In this document: in pieces, positions 1-11,913 of the stretch
Layout of the letters: the number at the start of each line of letters is the position of its first letter
How positions within the stretch are numbered: the first letter of the stretch is position 1
DNA from: Theristus sp. LFF4_11
Lineage: Eukaryota; Nematoda; Chromadorea; Monhysterida; Xyalidae
NCBI GenBank assembly: GCA_030248135.1
Contig: JASANC010002516.1
Coordinates: 1 to 64,000, forward strand
Length of the DNA: 64,000 nt
Reading direction: 5' to 3'
The notes under the pieces: generated by a model
The model's input: the letters and a program-made list of their open reading frames with translations, nothing else
What the model was told of the DNA's origin: nothing
Databases searched by the model: none
Position numbers and translations under genes: made by a program

Positions 1-150
1 CTGGCGTCCAACGTTAAACGGTCAGCCTCCGTGCTCACCCGTGTTCTGTGGTCAACCAATGATCAGGCCGGAGCGCGGCGCGTGGACAGCACGTGCACAG
101 TGAAGGTCTGATCCATCCGCTAGGGTATTGTGCAACAATGCACATTACAA

Positions 151-597
151 ATTACTCTGGAAAACACCCTTTTCTTGTTTTTCGTTCCTGGACCGATTTC
201 GCCAATTTCCACGGCGGTTCGCCCGAAATCGTCACGATTCAGCATCTAGAGTTGCTCACGGAAGAAAACTAACCCAAAATTCGTGATCAGCGGATTGAAT
301 TACCCTGGAAAACACCTTTTTCTTGTTTTTCGTCCCTGGACCGATTTCGCCAACTTCCACGGCCGATTCGCCCGAAATCGTCACGATTTAGCATCTACAG
401 TTGCTCACGTAAGAAAACTAACCCAAAATTCGTGATCAGCGCATTGAATTACCCTGGAAAACACCCTTTTCTTGTTTTTCGTTCCTGGACCGATTTCGCC
501 GATTTCCGCGGCCGATTCGCCCGAAATCGTCACGATTCAGCACCTAGAGTTGCTCACGTAAAAAAACTAACCCAAAATCCGTGATCAGCGCATTGAA
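151..597. repeat. Tandem repeat, three units of about 148 bp
   Basis: Three head-to-tail copies start near 151, 299 and 448. Each opens with a variant of ATTACCCTGGAAAACACC and ends near GTGATCAGCGCATTGAAT. Copies differ by scattered substitutions and small indels. There is no coding signal. This is probably satellite-like or part of a larger dispersed element running off the left edge. Confidence 0.85.
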
Positions 598-689
598 TTC
601 CTACGGACTAAACATTTCTCCTATTTTTCGCAGCTCAGACAAAATTTGTAAGAGTGAAAAACTGATACCCAGTCAAAATGCTACCAACT

Positions 690-1005
690 TTAAAAAATGC
701 ACAATTATGACCCAAAAAATGCCCGGGCAAAAAAATAAACTAAATTTTCAAAATCTACGGATGAAATTACCCTAGGAAACATTTTTGTTCAACTGTGAAA
801 GTGTCCCAGCTAAAAATTGAAAGGGCGAACACTTAAAACCAGGTGAAAACCCTGCGAACTTCTAAAAATGCCAAATTTTTACCCAAAAACAAGGTCGGGG
901 CAAAAAATTAACTCATTTTTCCAAATCTGCGGATGAAATTACCCCAGGAAACATTCTTGCTAGACTGTGAAAGTGTCGCAGGTAAAAACTGAAAGGGCGA
1001 ACACA
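690..1005. repeat. Direct repeat, two units of about 170 bp
   Basis: Two related copies lie at about 700-833 and 870-1004. They share ATGAAATTACCC, then AGGAAACATT, then GTGAAAGTGTC and GAAAGGGCGAACAC in the same order. They are diverged but collinear. They follow directly on the 148-bp tandem array and may belong to the same repeat domain. Confidence 0.75.
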
Positions 1006-2655
1006 TGTTGATTGAAAAAAAAGAGATAGAAAAATAAGTAACATAAATTTCAGAATAGGTTATTCGTGTCTACAGCGTGTGAAAGGTTGTCCGATAAAAA
1101 AATTTTCGCGGCTCCAAACACAACTTTGGATGTTCTGTTTGTGTGCACAGGAGCAGGTTTGTAGCTTATAGTATGTTCGCTGGAGGCAGCGAGCAAATTT
1201 GAAAAAAGCGCGCGAGGGAATATTGAGCCATATAATGCGTGATGCGCTCTCCGCTCGCTGCGCTCGCTCGCGCATCCGCATGATAAATTTGTGTTTCGTC
1301 GTTTTCACACTTTTTTATTGCACACGAACCAATGTTGAATAGAACAAACAAACACCAACCACAAACGACACATCATAGTGTTCCGGATGCTCTGTTGAGT
1401 TGCTTGAGCCATGGATTGCCAAAATCGGCCGAGGCAATCGTGATCTGGGCGACGTTGTGTGTTGGCTGTTTGTGCGTTTCACGACATGTGTCTTGTGCGC
1501 CGACCTGTCACGCGACTCTGCAGACCCTGTGCTCAACCGATTTCAACGATCGACGGTCAATCAATGATTTTTGTGGAATAAAAAAGGAAAGGAAGACAAA
1601 ATAAACATAAAATAACATACGGTATAATCATGATCACGTACGCAGTGAACAATTTTGGTGCGGTCTTTTGGTACGTGCGATATTTTGGTTTGATAGCATC
1701 TGCGGTCTTTTGGACGCAAAAGATTCTCAAATGTGCGGTCTTTTGGTGCGTGCGGTCTTTTGTCCGCAAGCCTCCATGACACGGCAAATCTGAAAAAAAC
1801 ATGAATTCAGCAAAATCGAGCAAAACCATGTGGAACGAAAAACATAAAAACAGCACTGTCCATGGCGTTGCTTGCGATGCGACGTTGACCAGATCAGAAA
1901 GCACTGGACCGCATTCGCATCGCAGTCATTCTGCCTGCCTAAATCTACGTATCACTCTTCGTATTCACTTCGCGGTGACGACACGACGGCGCCATGTTTC
2001 ACGTTCGACAGCGATTCAGTTAACTGATTCGAAAACGTTTTCGTCACTTCAGCTCAGTTTCCGCACAAAGTTTCTTGTCTGCAATAAGCATTGAAGCAAT
2101 CCACACTAATCTCCTCAGCCATCAATTTTGTTGGCGATAAATGGTTTGAAAAATGAAATGCTGTTTCTATTCTAATCCACTGCGTCCAAAAACTGAATCT
2201 GCAAAAAAAGCAGAAAAGGGGAATATCATCAGTTTCTTATTTTTTTTGTCTCGTTATCTGTTGATTTTGTTCTGTTTGTTCCTTTATTGTAGTCGTTATG
2301 GTACATCTGTCTATGTTCAGGAGTGCGGTGCGTGCGGGATCTGCACTCAGCCAACGGTACGGTACGTGCGATGCGATGATCATGATCCCGTTTAGACTAT
2401 TAGGATACCGGCACCAGAATGGTATTACGGTTACGGTAACAATCCAATTCCGTTCCGTGGACACGACGACGCCAACGGGTTTGGGCGAAATCGAAAGCGG
2501 GGAGGGGACGCAATGCAAAAGGAAATGACGATCCCAATGTTCTTGTTGTAACAAATGTCAAAAACTCCAGAACTTCAGAACAGAAACACTGAACAAAGGA
2601 AGCAAAATCAAGCGAAGGAGTTGACTGATTTAATAAATTTATTGAAATAAACTGA
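1006..2655. other. Upstream region without a recognised gene
   Basis: Short open frames occur on both strands, but none shows family resemblance, consistent splice sites or codon bias like the genes to the right. Around 1665-1775 the phrase TGCGGTCTTTTGG recurs three to four times in direct orientation. The stretch before 2656 presumably includes the promoter and 5' UTR of the zinc-finger gene, but I see no distinct promoter element. Confidence 0.5.
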
Positions 2656-5600
2656 ATGGACGAAAAGCCAATGAACGGCGGCGGCGACGACGACGACCGA
2701 GACAACCAACGATCGCCGTCGCCTGACGGGCGGCACCACGGCGGCGGCGAACGCTCGGATGTGTGCCGTGATTTTCTGAAGAATGTCTGCAGCCGCGGCG
2801 TCCGCTGCAAGTTTTACCATCCGCCCGACATGGAGAAGGACCAGCAGAAAGACGAGTTCAACTTTTGCATCGACTATCAGAACCGTGGCTGCCGTCGCGA
2901 CGGCTGCAGGTTCGCGGACTGAATCACTTTTTCAGTTTTTTGTTGTTTTGTTTTGATTGCTTCAGATTGCGGTCTGTTGTTGTTTCTTTAAATTTCGGCT
3001 TCGGTTTGGGGTGGGATCGGCCACTCATTGAGAATATTGAGATTCGTTTCGTCTGCGATGTGCAATGTGACTGATTTGGACAAGAGGACTGTCCAACTGC
3101 AACGACAGTAATTCTATGTGTTTGTAAACTGTCACTTTGCACTCTACTCTGAGCTCTGACTTTCATTGTCGTTTCATGTTTGTGCAATATTTTACCGACG
3201 CTTCGTTTTGGTAGCAAAAGAATCAGCCAAACTAATGCTTTCTACTAATAATATGGCGGTACATCTCATCACTGGAAGAGTAGCACGCAACGTTTCGCGC
3301 GGACGTAACACCAATCACAGGGGCGGCAAAAAATGACATGAAACGTTTCCGTTTCGTGTTGTTCATTCAGTTTGGGCGGTGAACACACAGTGAATGATTG
3401 CGCAGTTCACCAGCAAACTAGACCAGACCAAAAAAATAAAGCGCGTCATGCGTTCGTACAATGGAAATTACAGTCTGTGTTGCTGTTGCATGAAGAGAAA
3501 GTTGTGCAGTTCTCTTGACATTGTGCAAGCAATCAGTATTTTGATCACATGCAAAATGAACACTAAAATTGCGACTTGGCTGCAAGCTGAGAGACGGGCG
3601 AGCGAGCGAGCGTTGGCGAGCGAAAGAAAACGGTGATATTTGACCGTAAGTTTAGGGGTGAGAGTGAGCATTCCAGGTGGCCAAAGCGCTGCGAGCGGAA
3701 TGCGCGAGCGCTGCAGCGGTGAAAAATGGTGCGTTTGCAAATCGTTCGCGTGTGTGGCCGCGTTTGTTTCCTCCGAAGTACGATTTTTGCCTGAAGATCG
3801 TGCATGGCGCACAGTAATGTTGACAGTGACAATGCAGTTGCGCACAGCACAGACGCAGAGAAGGGGCATACAGACGTCATTACTGCCGCAGCGCGCGTGT
3901 CATTGTGCGGAAAAAATGCGTGTGCGTTTGCGCGTTTGTGGACGGACTATACAACATTACTGTGTTATGAATTTTGATGGGTCTGCCGCTGCACGGTCTT
4001 CAGGCAAAATGTGAATGCCAGTTTTTCAAACATAAGAAAACTCCGGGCGAAACAACGGTGCAGCATCAAGTTGAAAGGCGGCAAGCAGAGAGGGGCACCC
4101 GCTGAGTTCCAGAAACGTAGCGCGTGTGGTAAAATTGTGTGGATTAGCAGACCCATTTCTCTTGTCAAGCACAACCGCGCCAGCGCCCCCCCACACGCAG
4201 GTATATCCATGCGGCGCGCGACGACGTCGAACGCTACAAGCGCTCCGGCGAGATCACGCATCCGCTGGCGTGCGCGATCGCCGCCGTCACGTTCAAGGAC
4301 AACATCAACGGCATACCGTTCTGCAAGGAGTACAAGCTCGGCAAGTGCACGCGCGGCCACCGCTGTCGCTACTGGCACGTCGATCCGGACGCGGAGCGCG
4401 AACGCCGCATGGTCGGCGGCGGCGGCGTCGTCGTGCCGCCCGGTCCGCCCGGCGGCGGCGCCGGCGTTGTCGGTCCGCCGGACCGCGGCGGCGGGCCGCG
4501 CGGCGCTCAGCACGGCGGCGGCCACCCGCACCACCATTTGCCGCCGCCGCAGCCGCCGCATCATCCGCATCACCACCCGGGCGGCATGCCGGCGCAGCAG
4601 CAGCAGCCAGAGCCGTGGGCACGCTCGCGCGGCGCACCGCCAGGTATATTGAGGGGTACCATGCAATGCACGGATGCGTTGCGCGCAAGCACCGCGGGGG
4701 TCGCATCGCTGCGCCCAGAGTTTGTCCCCCGGTTTTTTTGTACGCGGCTGCCGGTAGTGTTTTTTGGTCTTTCGATGCAGTTTTTTTTGCTGAAAAGCCA
4801 GCTAGCGTCGATGGTATTTTGGATTGGTCTTGTATTCACTTGAGGGTGTGTGGCGAGCGAATTGAAAAGAAAATCTGGGAGCTTTTTCCAGCAGCAGCTC
4901 ACTCATGCGACCTGGAAGGAACACTGTTTTTGCAAACACGCATGTAAGCGCACTAGCGCGCCGACGCCGTCTCGTATTTTATCTGTCCATATAATGATTT
5001 GGTGACTGTTCACATTGGAATAAACCATTTTTCCATGTCTTATGTCCGACACGACAACTGTCCTGAACGAGAACAATAAAGACAAAAACTCGGAAAGCGC
5101 ATCACAACCGCGGCACATTTGCAGGCGGCCGCGGCGGTGCCGGCCCGCAGCACTACGTACAGCCGGCGCAGCAGCCGCCGCAGCAGCCGGTCGGCCCGCC
5201 GCAGCACGCCGGCTACGCGCAGGGCCCGCCGCCCGTGCACGGCCCACCGATGGCGGCGCTGCCGCACCCGCATCACGCGATGGCGCCCGCGGCGGCCGCA
5301 GCGGCTGGCGGCGGCATGGGCGACTCGATGGGCGGCGTACAGCCGCCGCGCAAGCGACGCGCCGACATGGACGACTCGTGGGCGATGGACCTCGAGCGGA
5401 GTAACGCCGAGCTGCGCAAGGAGAACGACTCGCTGAAGCGCGAGTTGGCGCGCGAACGCGAGCGCTACGAGGATTTGTACGCGCTGTTCCGCCAGCATCA
5501 GGCGAGCCAGGTGGCGGCGGTGACGGCGGCGACCGCCGCACAGGTCGCTACAACGGGCGCTTTCAAGGCGGGCGACTAGTGGCGCGCTTTTTTACTTGTT

Positions 5601-6036
5601 GGAATTTGGACAGGTCTCAACTCAAAAAAGCACATTTGCAATGAAAACTCTGGTCGACTAACCAAACTTACCGAATCCACAGACCGTCTGTGCTCATTTG
5701 GTCATTTTTAGTCTCGTGAAAACTTGGAAAACGATCCGGAAATTTTTCACGAAATTATATTTTTCCGAAAAGTGTCACGTTGTACGGTCTCCACTGCAGG
5801 CACAGCAGCAGAGCGCGCAGCAGACGCAGGCGGCCGCGCAGGCGCAACAGCAGCAGCAGCCGCAGACGCAGCCGCAGGCGCCGCCCGCACCCACCGGGCT
5901 GCCGCCGATCTCCGCCGCGAACATGATCGGCTCATTGGCGGCCGCCTCGATGGCGAACCCCAGCTACCACCAGTCGATGGCCGCCTCGAATCCGAACGAC
6001 GTCGCCGTGCACTGGAGCACGCTGCAGATGCGCTAG
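2656..6036 (+). CDS. ZC3H10: CCCH zinc-finger protein, ZC3H10 type (4 exons, about 450 aa)
   Basis: Inferred exons are 2656-2909, 4201-4643, 5125-5543 and 5800-6036, with phases that agree at every junction. Three C-x7-C-x4/5-C-x3-H fingers are visible: C37-C45-C51-H55, C71-C79-C84-H88 (split by intron 1; the splice restores CRYIH) and C126-C134-C140-H144. A His/Pro/Gly/Gln-rich stretch follows. A coiled coil of about residues 321-358, containing LRKENDSLKREL, sits where human ZC3H10 has its coil. The tail is rich in Gln and Ala. The order of three fingers, coil and Pro/Gln-rich tail is that of ZC3H10. The family is RNA-binding, and mammalian ZC3H10 is linked to microRNA processing and mitochondrial gene control; the role here is inferred. 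Reading through the third donor would end the protein at a stop at 5577-5579. The start ATG is the first in the open frame of exon 1. Confidence 0.85.
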
Positions 6037-8055
6037 AAAGGGGGGGGGGGGCACTGGCTCTGGGTGGAAGTGGAATGGAATGGAAAGTGGCGTGTCAAAA
6101 AAACTTGTGTGTCTGTCAGTGATTTTGGTATGTCGAATGATTTACGGATGGCATTTGTTGAGTTGGAAAGTCCATACTCCATACTAGAGTAGTTTCAGTG
6201 ATTTCGCATGTCATGAAGCGTTTTTTCTCTCTCTCTCTCTCCAGTGGTTTGCGATGTTGTAGAAGCGGTTTTTGCTTGCAACGACATCCGCACGGCTTTG
6301 AAGGAACACATACACAGCTGAAATATTGACTGATTTGTGAACGTTTAGCTTGCAAACCGTGTATTTATCTATGTCTTGTACTCTGCCGTGACTGGCTACT
6401 ATTAACACCAGCATGACGCGGAACCGTGTTTTGTTCGTGTTTTTGTTGTAAATTTTATCGTCGTTTTGTGCTTTTGTTGTTCTGTCGTTTCCTTTTGTTT
6501 GAAGTGATGTCTGTTGTTATTGTTGTTCATTGATGTGCTTCCCCACATACAAACCGCAGCAACAACAGCTGGCGAGCTTTTGATTGTTGAAATTCAAAAA
6601 TATTTCAATCATGTTCATAACGTTTCGAAAAAAAACTGATACTCCGTCTCAATAGACATAATGATATGATTGTTGTTCAGTTTCAGTTTTGCCGTTTGTT
6701 TGTGATTTAGTGCGAGATAAAGTTCAGTTTCAAACAATGTTTCTGTCGTGGTCATTTCGTTTATTTTCCAATTTATCGTATCTGAAGAACTGCTTTGTTT
6801 CAAATTAATTCACTGCAAGTGTGGAGTTCGTTATAATATATGGTTATTATCTTTGATTTTGGTCCCGAGACTCAATTTTTCCGAAATGAACAGGTTATGC
6901 ATGACCCGGGAATTCAAAATTGGTAAAGTGGTCCGAGTCCCCTAAAATAGGGTCACTTGGCGATTTTGTATTACCACATAAAGATGGAAGCTAGTTTCCT
7001 TTCTACGTCTGCAACCGCATTAATAGGCGTAGCACCTAAAAAATTGATAATTGCGACTTTGTCGTTCGTTGTTTGCATCACTAATCCTGTCATGTGTCTG
7101 TATTGCGAAGTAAAGTTGTTGCCAAGCCAAAAAAAGAACGATTTTCGAAGATCCGCTAGTTTTATGATGTCACAACAAGTTTGCAAAGTAACACAAAACA
7201 GCATTGCACAATTTCACAAATACACGTACACGCACAACAACAACATGGAGCAGAATCAAATAAAAATTTATTCCGAAAAATAACTGAAAAAAACTTTCGA
7301 AAATCATGATTCGCTAGAAGTTTTTCTTTTCGCAAGAATCTGCACTGAACAATCTGGCCGTTAGCAACAGTTAGCAACGGCCAAAAAGCGCTCAACGGTT
7401 ACAGTTGAAAGGGTCAATGCAATTTGCCGATTGAGTCTGAACACGATTTCTCTGACCGGTACCCATAACACTACAGTATGACTAATAAGATCAGAATTGA
7501 CATTCAACACAATTTGTCAAAATTTCACTGAAACTACAAATTTCAGTTTGTCCCAGACTACCGAACTAAACTGTTGACCAGAGTGAATGGCAGGAATGAA
7601 CGCGATAATCGGTGAAGTAGGCAAACACACTACTCATTTTTGATTTGGCACGCTGATTTGAATGGAGCAGCCAATCAGCTTGCATTTTCAAATCCTTCCT
7701 GAAAGTGTGTTGCCTGTGTATATAGTGTGTGATTTCGGTAGAACCGTACACTGATCACAGGAAAACAAACGGAAAGTGATTATTTGAGTTTTGCTTAGAA
7801 AACCATCAACAAATTACCACCAGAATAAACATCGAAAGAGACGAAACGACGTGTGCACAAATCCTAAACTGGATTAAGCAAACACCACAATCACAAGCAC
7901 AGAGACTGTACACAAACATCGACAATTGTAAAAAATCGAAACTTCACCAATGATAATAATAAATTATGAAATCGGCTTTTTTGAAATCACGATTCACAAC
8001 AACAACAAGCGTGGAAGAATCTAACGATTGAAACAACTAAAACGCCGATGAAGTC
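6037..8055. other. Spacer between the zinc-finger gene and the V-ATPase gene
   Basis: No supported gene. It holds a G-run just after the stop (about 6042-6051), a short CT microsatellite at about 6226-6242, and A+T-rich sequence with scattered AATAAA-like motifs (for example near 7258). These could serve the 3' end of the + strand gene; the 3' ends of both converging genes lie here. Short open frames are not convincing. Confidence 0.5.
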
Positions 8056-9935
8056 TCAGACGTTCTTGCCCATTGCTGCGTGGTTTGTCTGAAGTGGACA
8101 GTTTTTGGTAGATTGATTGATTGATAATATTGATAATGTACATACATTACATACAGTAGCTTGCAACAGATCAGCAATTGTCAACAATCAACGTCAACAA
8201 CCCCCGATTGTAGTCGTGAACTGTTCAAGATACAGTCCAACTCTAAATTATAGGGAATCAGCTGATTGGTCGGTAGGTGGTCACGTGATGCATGCTTCCT
8301 GTGCAGGACGACAGCGACGCATTCACAGTGATGCCTGCACAGAAAACATCCATCACGTGACCACCAACCAATCAGCTGATTCCCTATAATTTAGTGTTCG
8401 ACTGTGGAAGAAAGTGTATTTCGCCTGACCTGCACAATGCCGATGATCATGCCAAACAGGCCGATGGCGCTCGCAAAGATCTCGATGATCAAAATCTTAA
8501 CAAACAACGACGGATTCTGCGCGTCCGCCAGCGCCGCGCCGCTGCCGACGATGCCAATCGACATGCCACACACCAGGTTGGAAAAGCCAACCTGCCGAAC
8601 AACACGAACAAAATACGGCGTTTTGATTTTGATGTTTCTTTTTTGTGCGATTTTTTCAGTGCAGATTTTTTACTATTACTCCACTCGACTAAATCTTGGA
8701 CAGGGTACAAACGAACACACACAGGCACATACACGCGATTCTTCCCTGGACCTGTGTGTCCTCCTGTGTGCCTGCCGGTGTGTTTGTTGACCATGCCACA
8801 AAACTGTGTGCATGATGAAGTGCACGGACTTGAGAAAAAATCCCAGCTTTATAAGATGTACGTTTCACATAATCAGATCAGCCGAATGCAGCGTTTCTGA
8901 AGATGAAATTTATTGCAAAGGTGCAAGGCAGCACAACTCTAAAAAGTGCAATCAAATCAAGCGAATGCAGCGTTTTTGAAGATGAAATTTATTGCAAAGG
9001 TGCAAGGCAGCACAACTCTAAAAAGTGCACTGTTTTTTCATTACCGTCAGTCCACCGCCGAAGATCATGTAGCCGCTGGCGATGTTCTTGGCAAGAATGT
9101 TCGCTGGCACCGTCTCAGGGTCGAAATCCTGTGCATCGACAGAAAACGCTAATTTTTTTAGCCGTTTGCAGCAAATTTTCCAACTTTCACCGAAACACAG
9201 CCGAATGAATAGCACTCTTGCATTCGTTCGCTTCCATTAGCAAGCGATCAGCAAGACACAACAGAAAAACCGTGTGCAAAATGAAAACAAAAAAGGTATT
9301 TCCAATAAAAACGCACCCCCAATTTCCCCTGGAACACAAACGCCATGATGATGCCGAAAATCGCCACCGCCTCGCAGAAGATGATGCTCACCAGATTTTT
9401 GGTGCGAATCCGCGGCGCTTTCACGGCGCCGCCAAGGATCGACGAGCCGGTCGTGAAAATGCCCCTGCAGAGAAAACAAGTGAAACTGAAAGATTGCAGC
9501 TTTTTGGTGCTACTCTTTGTACACTGACTTGTGCTTGTCACACCGATAGAAACCATCCAGCCATCAATCTGTGAATATGTCAATGCGAAAAAACGGAAAA
9601 CTACATGCGGACACACCCAAAACGAATGAACGATCGCACGTTCTGCAGAGTTTGCGAACAGCGAATGCAAAGGCTGGTTACGAAACGAAATTTCGTTGGT
9701 TGCTCGTTGCTGTTTCGCCTCGTGTCGTTTGCGTGATACACGTTTATCTGAACTTGTTTCTGGCATCGAGGTGATCGAGCAGGCAAAACACGAGACGTGA
9801 TGTCGTCGGTGGGAAAATGGGGGCGCCGAAACAAAGTCGGAAATTTTCACCCCCCCCGCGGAGGGGGGGGGGGGAGGTGGGGGGGGGGGGGCCGCCGGAG
9901 GGGGTAGTCCGAACCCCAAAAAAAATTTAAATAAT

Positions 9936-9970
<35 letters not shown>

Positions 9971-11143
9971 TTTAAAAAAAAAAAAAAAAAAAAAAATTTT
10001 TTTTTTTTTTTGCTTCAATGCTAAGTCTGTTACAAAACGATTCTGTGCAGTTGATCAAGACTTTTTGTATCGAGATCGAGCAGGATTTTTTTGCTCGTTT
10101 CACTGAGTAACTGACCATGAAGCGCCGATGACCGAAAGTGAGAGTGCAAGTGCAATGCCGAGGCCTGACCACATGAACGGCGACGTCTCGGTCAGGAACC
10201 TGCAAAATTAAGTTCAATTTGCGCTCATTGATTGGTCGTTTTTGAATTGCGCGCACTGATTGGCTAGCAGCTTGATCAAGCCATGATTCAAACTGCATGA
10301 TTTTGTTTGTTTGAGTTTTGTTTTTGTGACATGGAGCATCATTTACCGTTTGAACACGACAATGGTAAAATACTTTGACACTTCGATATTCAGAAACAAA
10401 TAAATGAACACTGCAAAAAATTTTTACCATCCGACATCGAATCGATGGCCTTGCCCGGTGAGCAGGAAATACAGTGCTGAAAAAATGTTCACTTTTCGTT
10501 TTCAGTTGACAAGATTTTAAATGAAGGACTAGAACTGTACCATCTCACATGGATATTGAGCAAAACGCGTTTGGTTTGGATTGAAATCAGCAAATGCATT
10601 GGGGCAAACCAGGCGATGTCGGAGCCCTTTCCAACCAAACGCTGATGAAATTTGGCGGGCCTGCTCCGACTGGGCCTGACTTGACCGCTTGCCCAGTAAA
10701 CTCCATCAAATGTGTTGTTTCTTCACAAATGCAGAGGCAGAGGTGGTTTTTTGTCATTGGTGCAAACCGAAGTGCCTTTTTCGCAAGATATCCGTTGCAA
10801 AACGAGAATAAAAACTTTGTCAGCGGAAACGTTTGGGCGAGAAAAGTATATCCTTATTGTTGCGAAGTGAGTTGTGTTTTCACGAATGAACGAATGGATG
10901 AAACTTGCATCTGTTTTAACAAATCAAATCATCGACTTCAACAAATGTTGGCTTTTTGATTGACCGAATTGAATGTATCGTTTTCGTTCGACAAAAAGAC
11001 AAACAAAACCAAATGAACCTATTCCTTATTAACAATCAACATGAATGTAAATGAATGCAACATGACACGAACTCACCAATTACCAAAAGCACGAACACAA
11101 ATATCGATATGACCGTGTGCACTGCGTACGTTAATTTCCCCAT
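8056..11143 (-). CDS. ATP6V0B: V-ATPase V0 proteolipid subunit c'' (7 exons, 208 aa)
   Basis: This subunit belongs to the proton-translocating c-ring of the vacuolar H+-ATPase, which acidifies lysosomes, endosomes and secretory organelles. Exons in coding order are 11143-11077, 10476-10428, 10199-10116, 9464-9317, 9128-9045, 8591-8430 and 8088-8056. All phases agree and the product is 208 residues, close to the 205 of human ATP6V0B. Near-invariant blocks are visible: [21 protein letters not shown](I)[29 protein letters not shown] and [19 protein letters not shown]. Both membrane-buried glutamates are present, E98 (in FCEA) and E181 (in LIIEIF). The short last exon encodes [10 protein letters not shown], matching the usual TSRVKMGD-type end. 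If the last intron were retained, translation would instead run into a MITE. The gene is divergent from the TMCO4 homologue. This is a VHA-4-type gene in nematode terms. Confidence 0.93.
8233..8404. mobile_element. MITE, CAGTC-ended family A (172 bp)
   Basis: Terminal inverted repeats of about 37 bp face each other. The left end is CAGTCCAACTCTAAATTATA, continuing GGGAATCAGCTGATTGG; the right end is its near-perfect complement. The left flank is TA. The element lies inside the last intron of the V-ATPase c'' gene, about 25 bp from the donor. CAGT ends with TA targets are typical of non-autonomous Tc1/mariner/pogo elements; no transposase is encoded. Confidence 0.85.
8872..9029. repeat. Tandem duplication, two 79-bp units
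   Basis: Units at 8872-8950 and 8951-9029 are almost identical, sharing GCGAATGCAGCGTTT and the following ATGAAATTTATTGCAAAGG. They lie in intron 5 of the V-ATPase gene, ending about 15 bp from the exon at 9045. This looks like a recent local duplication with no coding role. Confidence 0.9.
9848..10011. repeat. Homopolymer-rich low-complexity tract
   Basis: Long runs of C and G (about 9850-9895) are followed by A-runs, a short T-run, another A-run and a T-run (about 9938-10011). It lies in intron 3 of the V-ATPase gene. Such tracts are prone to consensus error, so lengths here should not be trusted. Confidence 0.8.
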
Positions 11144-11913
11144 TTTGTCAGCTCAGCTCGATATTTTTTCGTGGTGACTGGAAGAAAAAAGATCCAAAGA
11201 ACACCAAGAAACCGATGATCGCGTCGCAGCAAAGCGAGACCGAACCGACTGCTGCACAAGCACAATCTGAAAAAGAAAGAAAAACAAACCGCTGGCTGAG
11301 TGAGGAGACTGCTGGGATGTCTGTCTGGCTCTGGAAGTTTGAAAAATAACACGCAAAAAACTGAAGGTGAATCCTGATTTTGAATTCTTTTTCTTTTCAG
11401 AATTCCAATTCTACCTTTCCAAGCGAAGCGTTCAAGACGAGGAAGGAATACTTTTTTAAGCTTTACGTTAAATGGTTCAATTTCGTAAAACTACAAAGCT
11501 AAACCGGAGCTGGAGCTGATCCCTGATCCCAATGTTTCACCCCTTCAACAAAGCTGTCAATCAAGGCACTTTCACTTTGTTAAAAAGGCTTCACTTAGGA
11601 TCAGGATTAGGTTTAGGATTAGGAACCTACAACGACTTCATTAGGATTAGGATTGGGCTTAGGATTAGGAACCTACAACGACTTCATTGAAACCGAACCA
11701 AACAACAAAACAGATTGTAAACTTGGCTTTGGTTTAGTAATGTAGGCAAAGCCTTTTTTAAGCTTTACGGTTCAATTTGCTTTGCAAAAAAATGGCAAAT
11801 GACCTTAGGGCGCAGAGTATTTCAAAAATAAAGCTACAGATTTCGCTTTCGGGAAGAAACACTGATTTGCAACCACACAGCGATCACCAAATCTGATCAG
11901 TGCAAATTTCACT
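11144..11913. promoter_or_regulatory. Shared divergent promoter region
   Basis: This 770-bp spacer separates the start codons of the V-ATPase c'' gene (- strand) and the TMCO4 homologue (+ strand), so it must hold both promoters and 5' UTRs. Around 11588-11690 it contains two close copies of a dispersed motif, TTAGGATTAGGAACCTACAA. No TATA box or other core element is convincing. Confidence 0.5.

Noticed and set aside
3965..4666. 233-codon - strand frame
   Set aside because: Antisense shadow of the same G+C-rich zinc-finger exon; Arg/Ala-rich with no domain.
4126..4947. Long open frame overlapping the zinc-finger exon
   Set aside because: G+C-rich exon sequence leaves other frames open. The true frame is shown by the third CCCH finger and matching splice phases.
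10594..10959. 121-codon + strand frame
   Set aside because: It lies within intron 1 of the V-ATPase gene on the opposite strand, with no recognisable domain, splice partners or codon pattern like the real exons.
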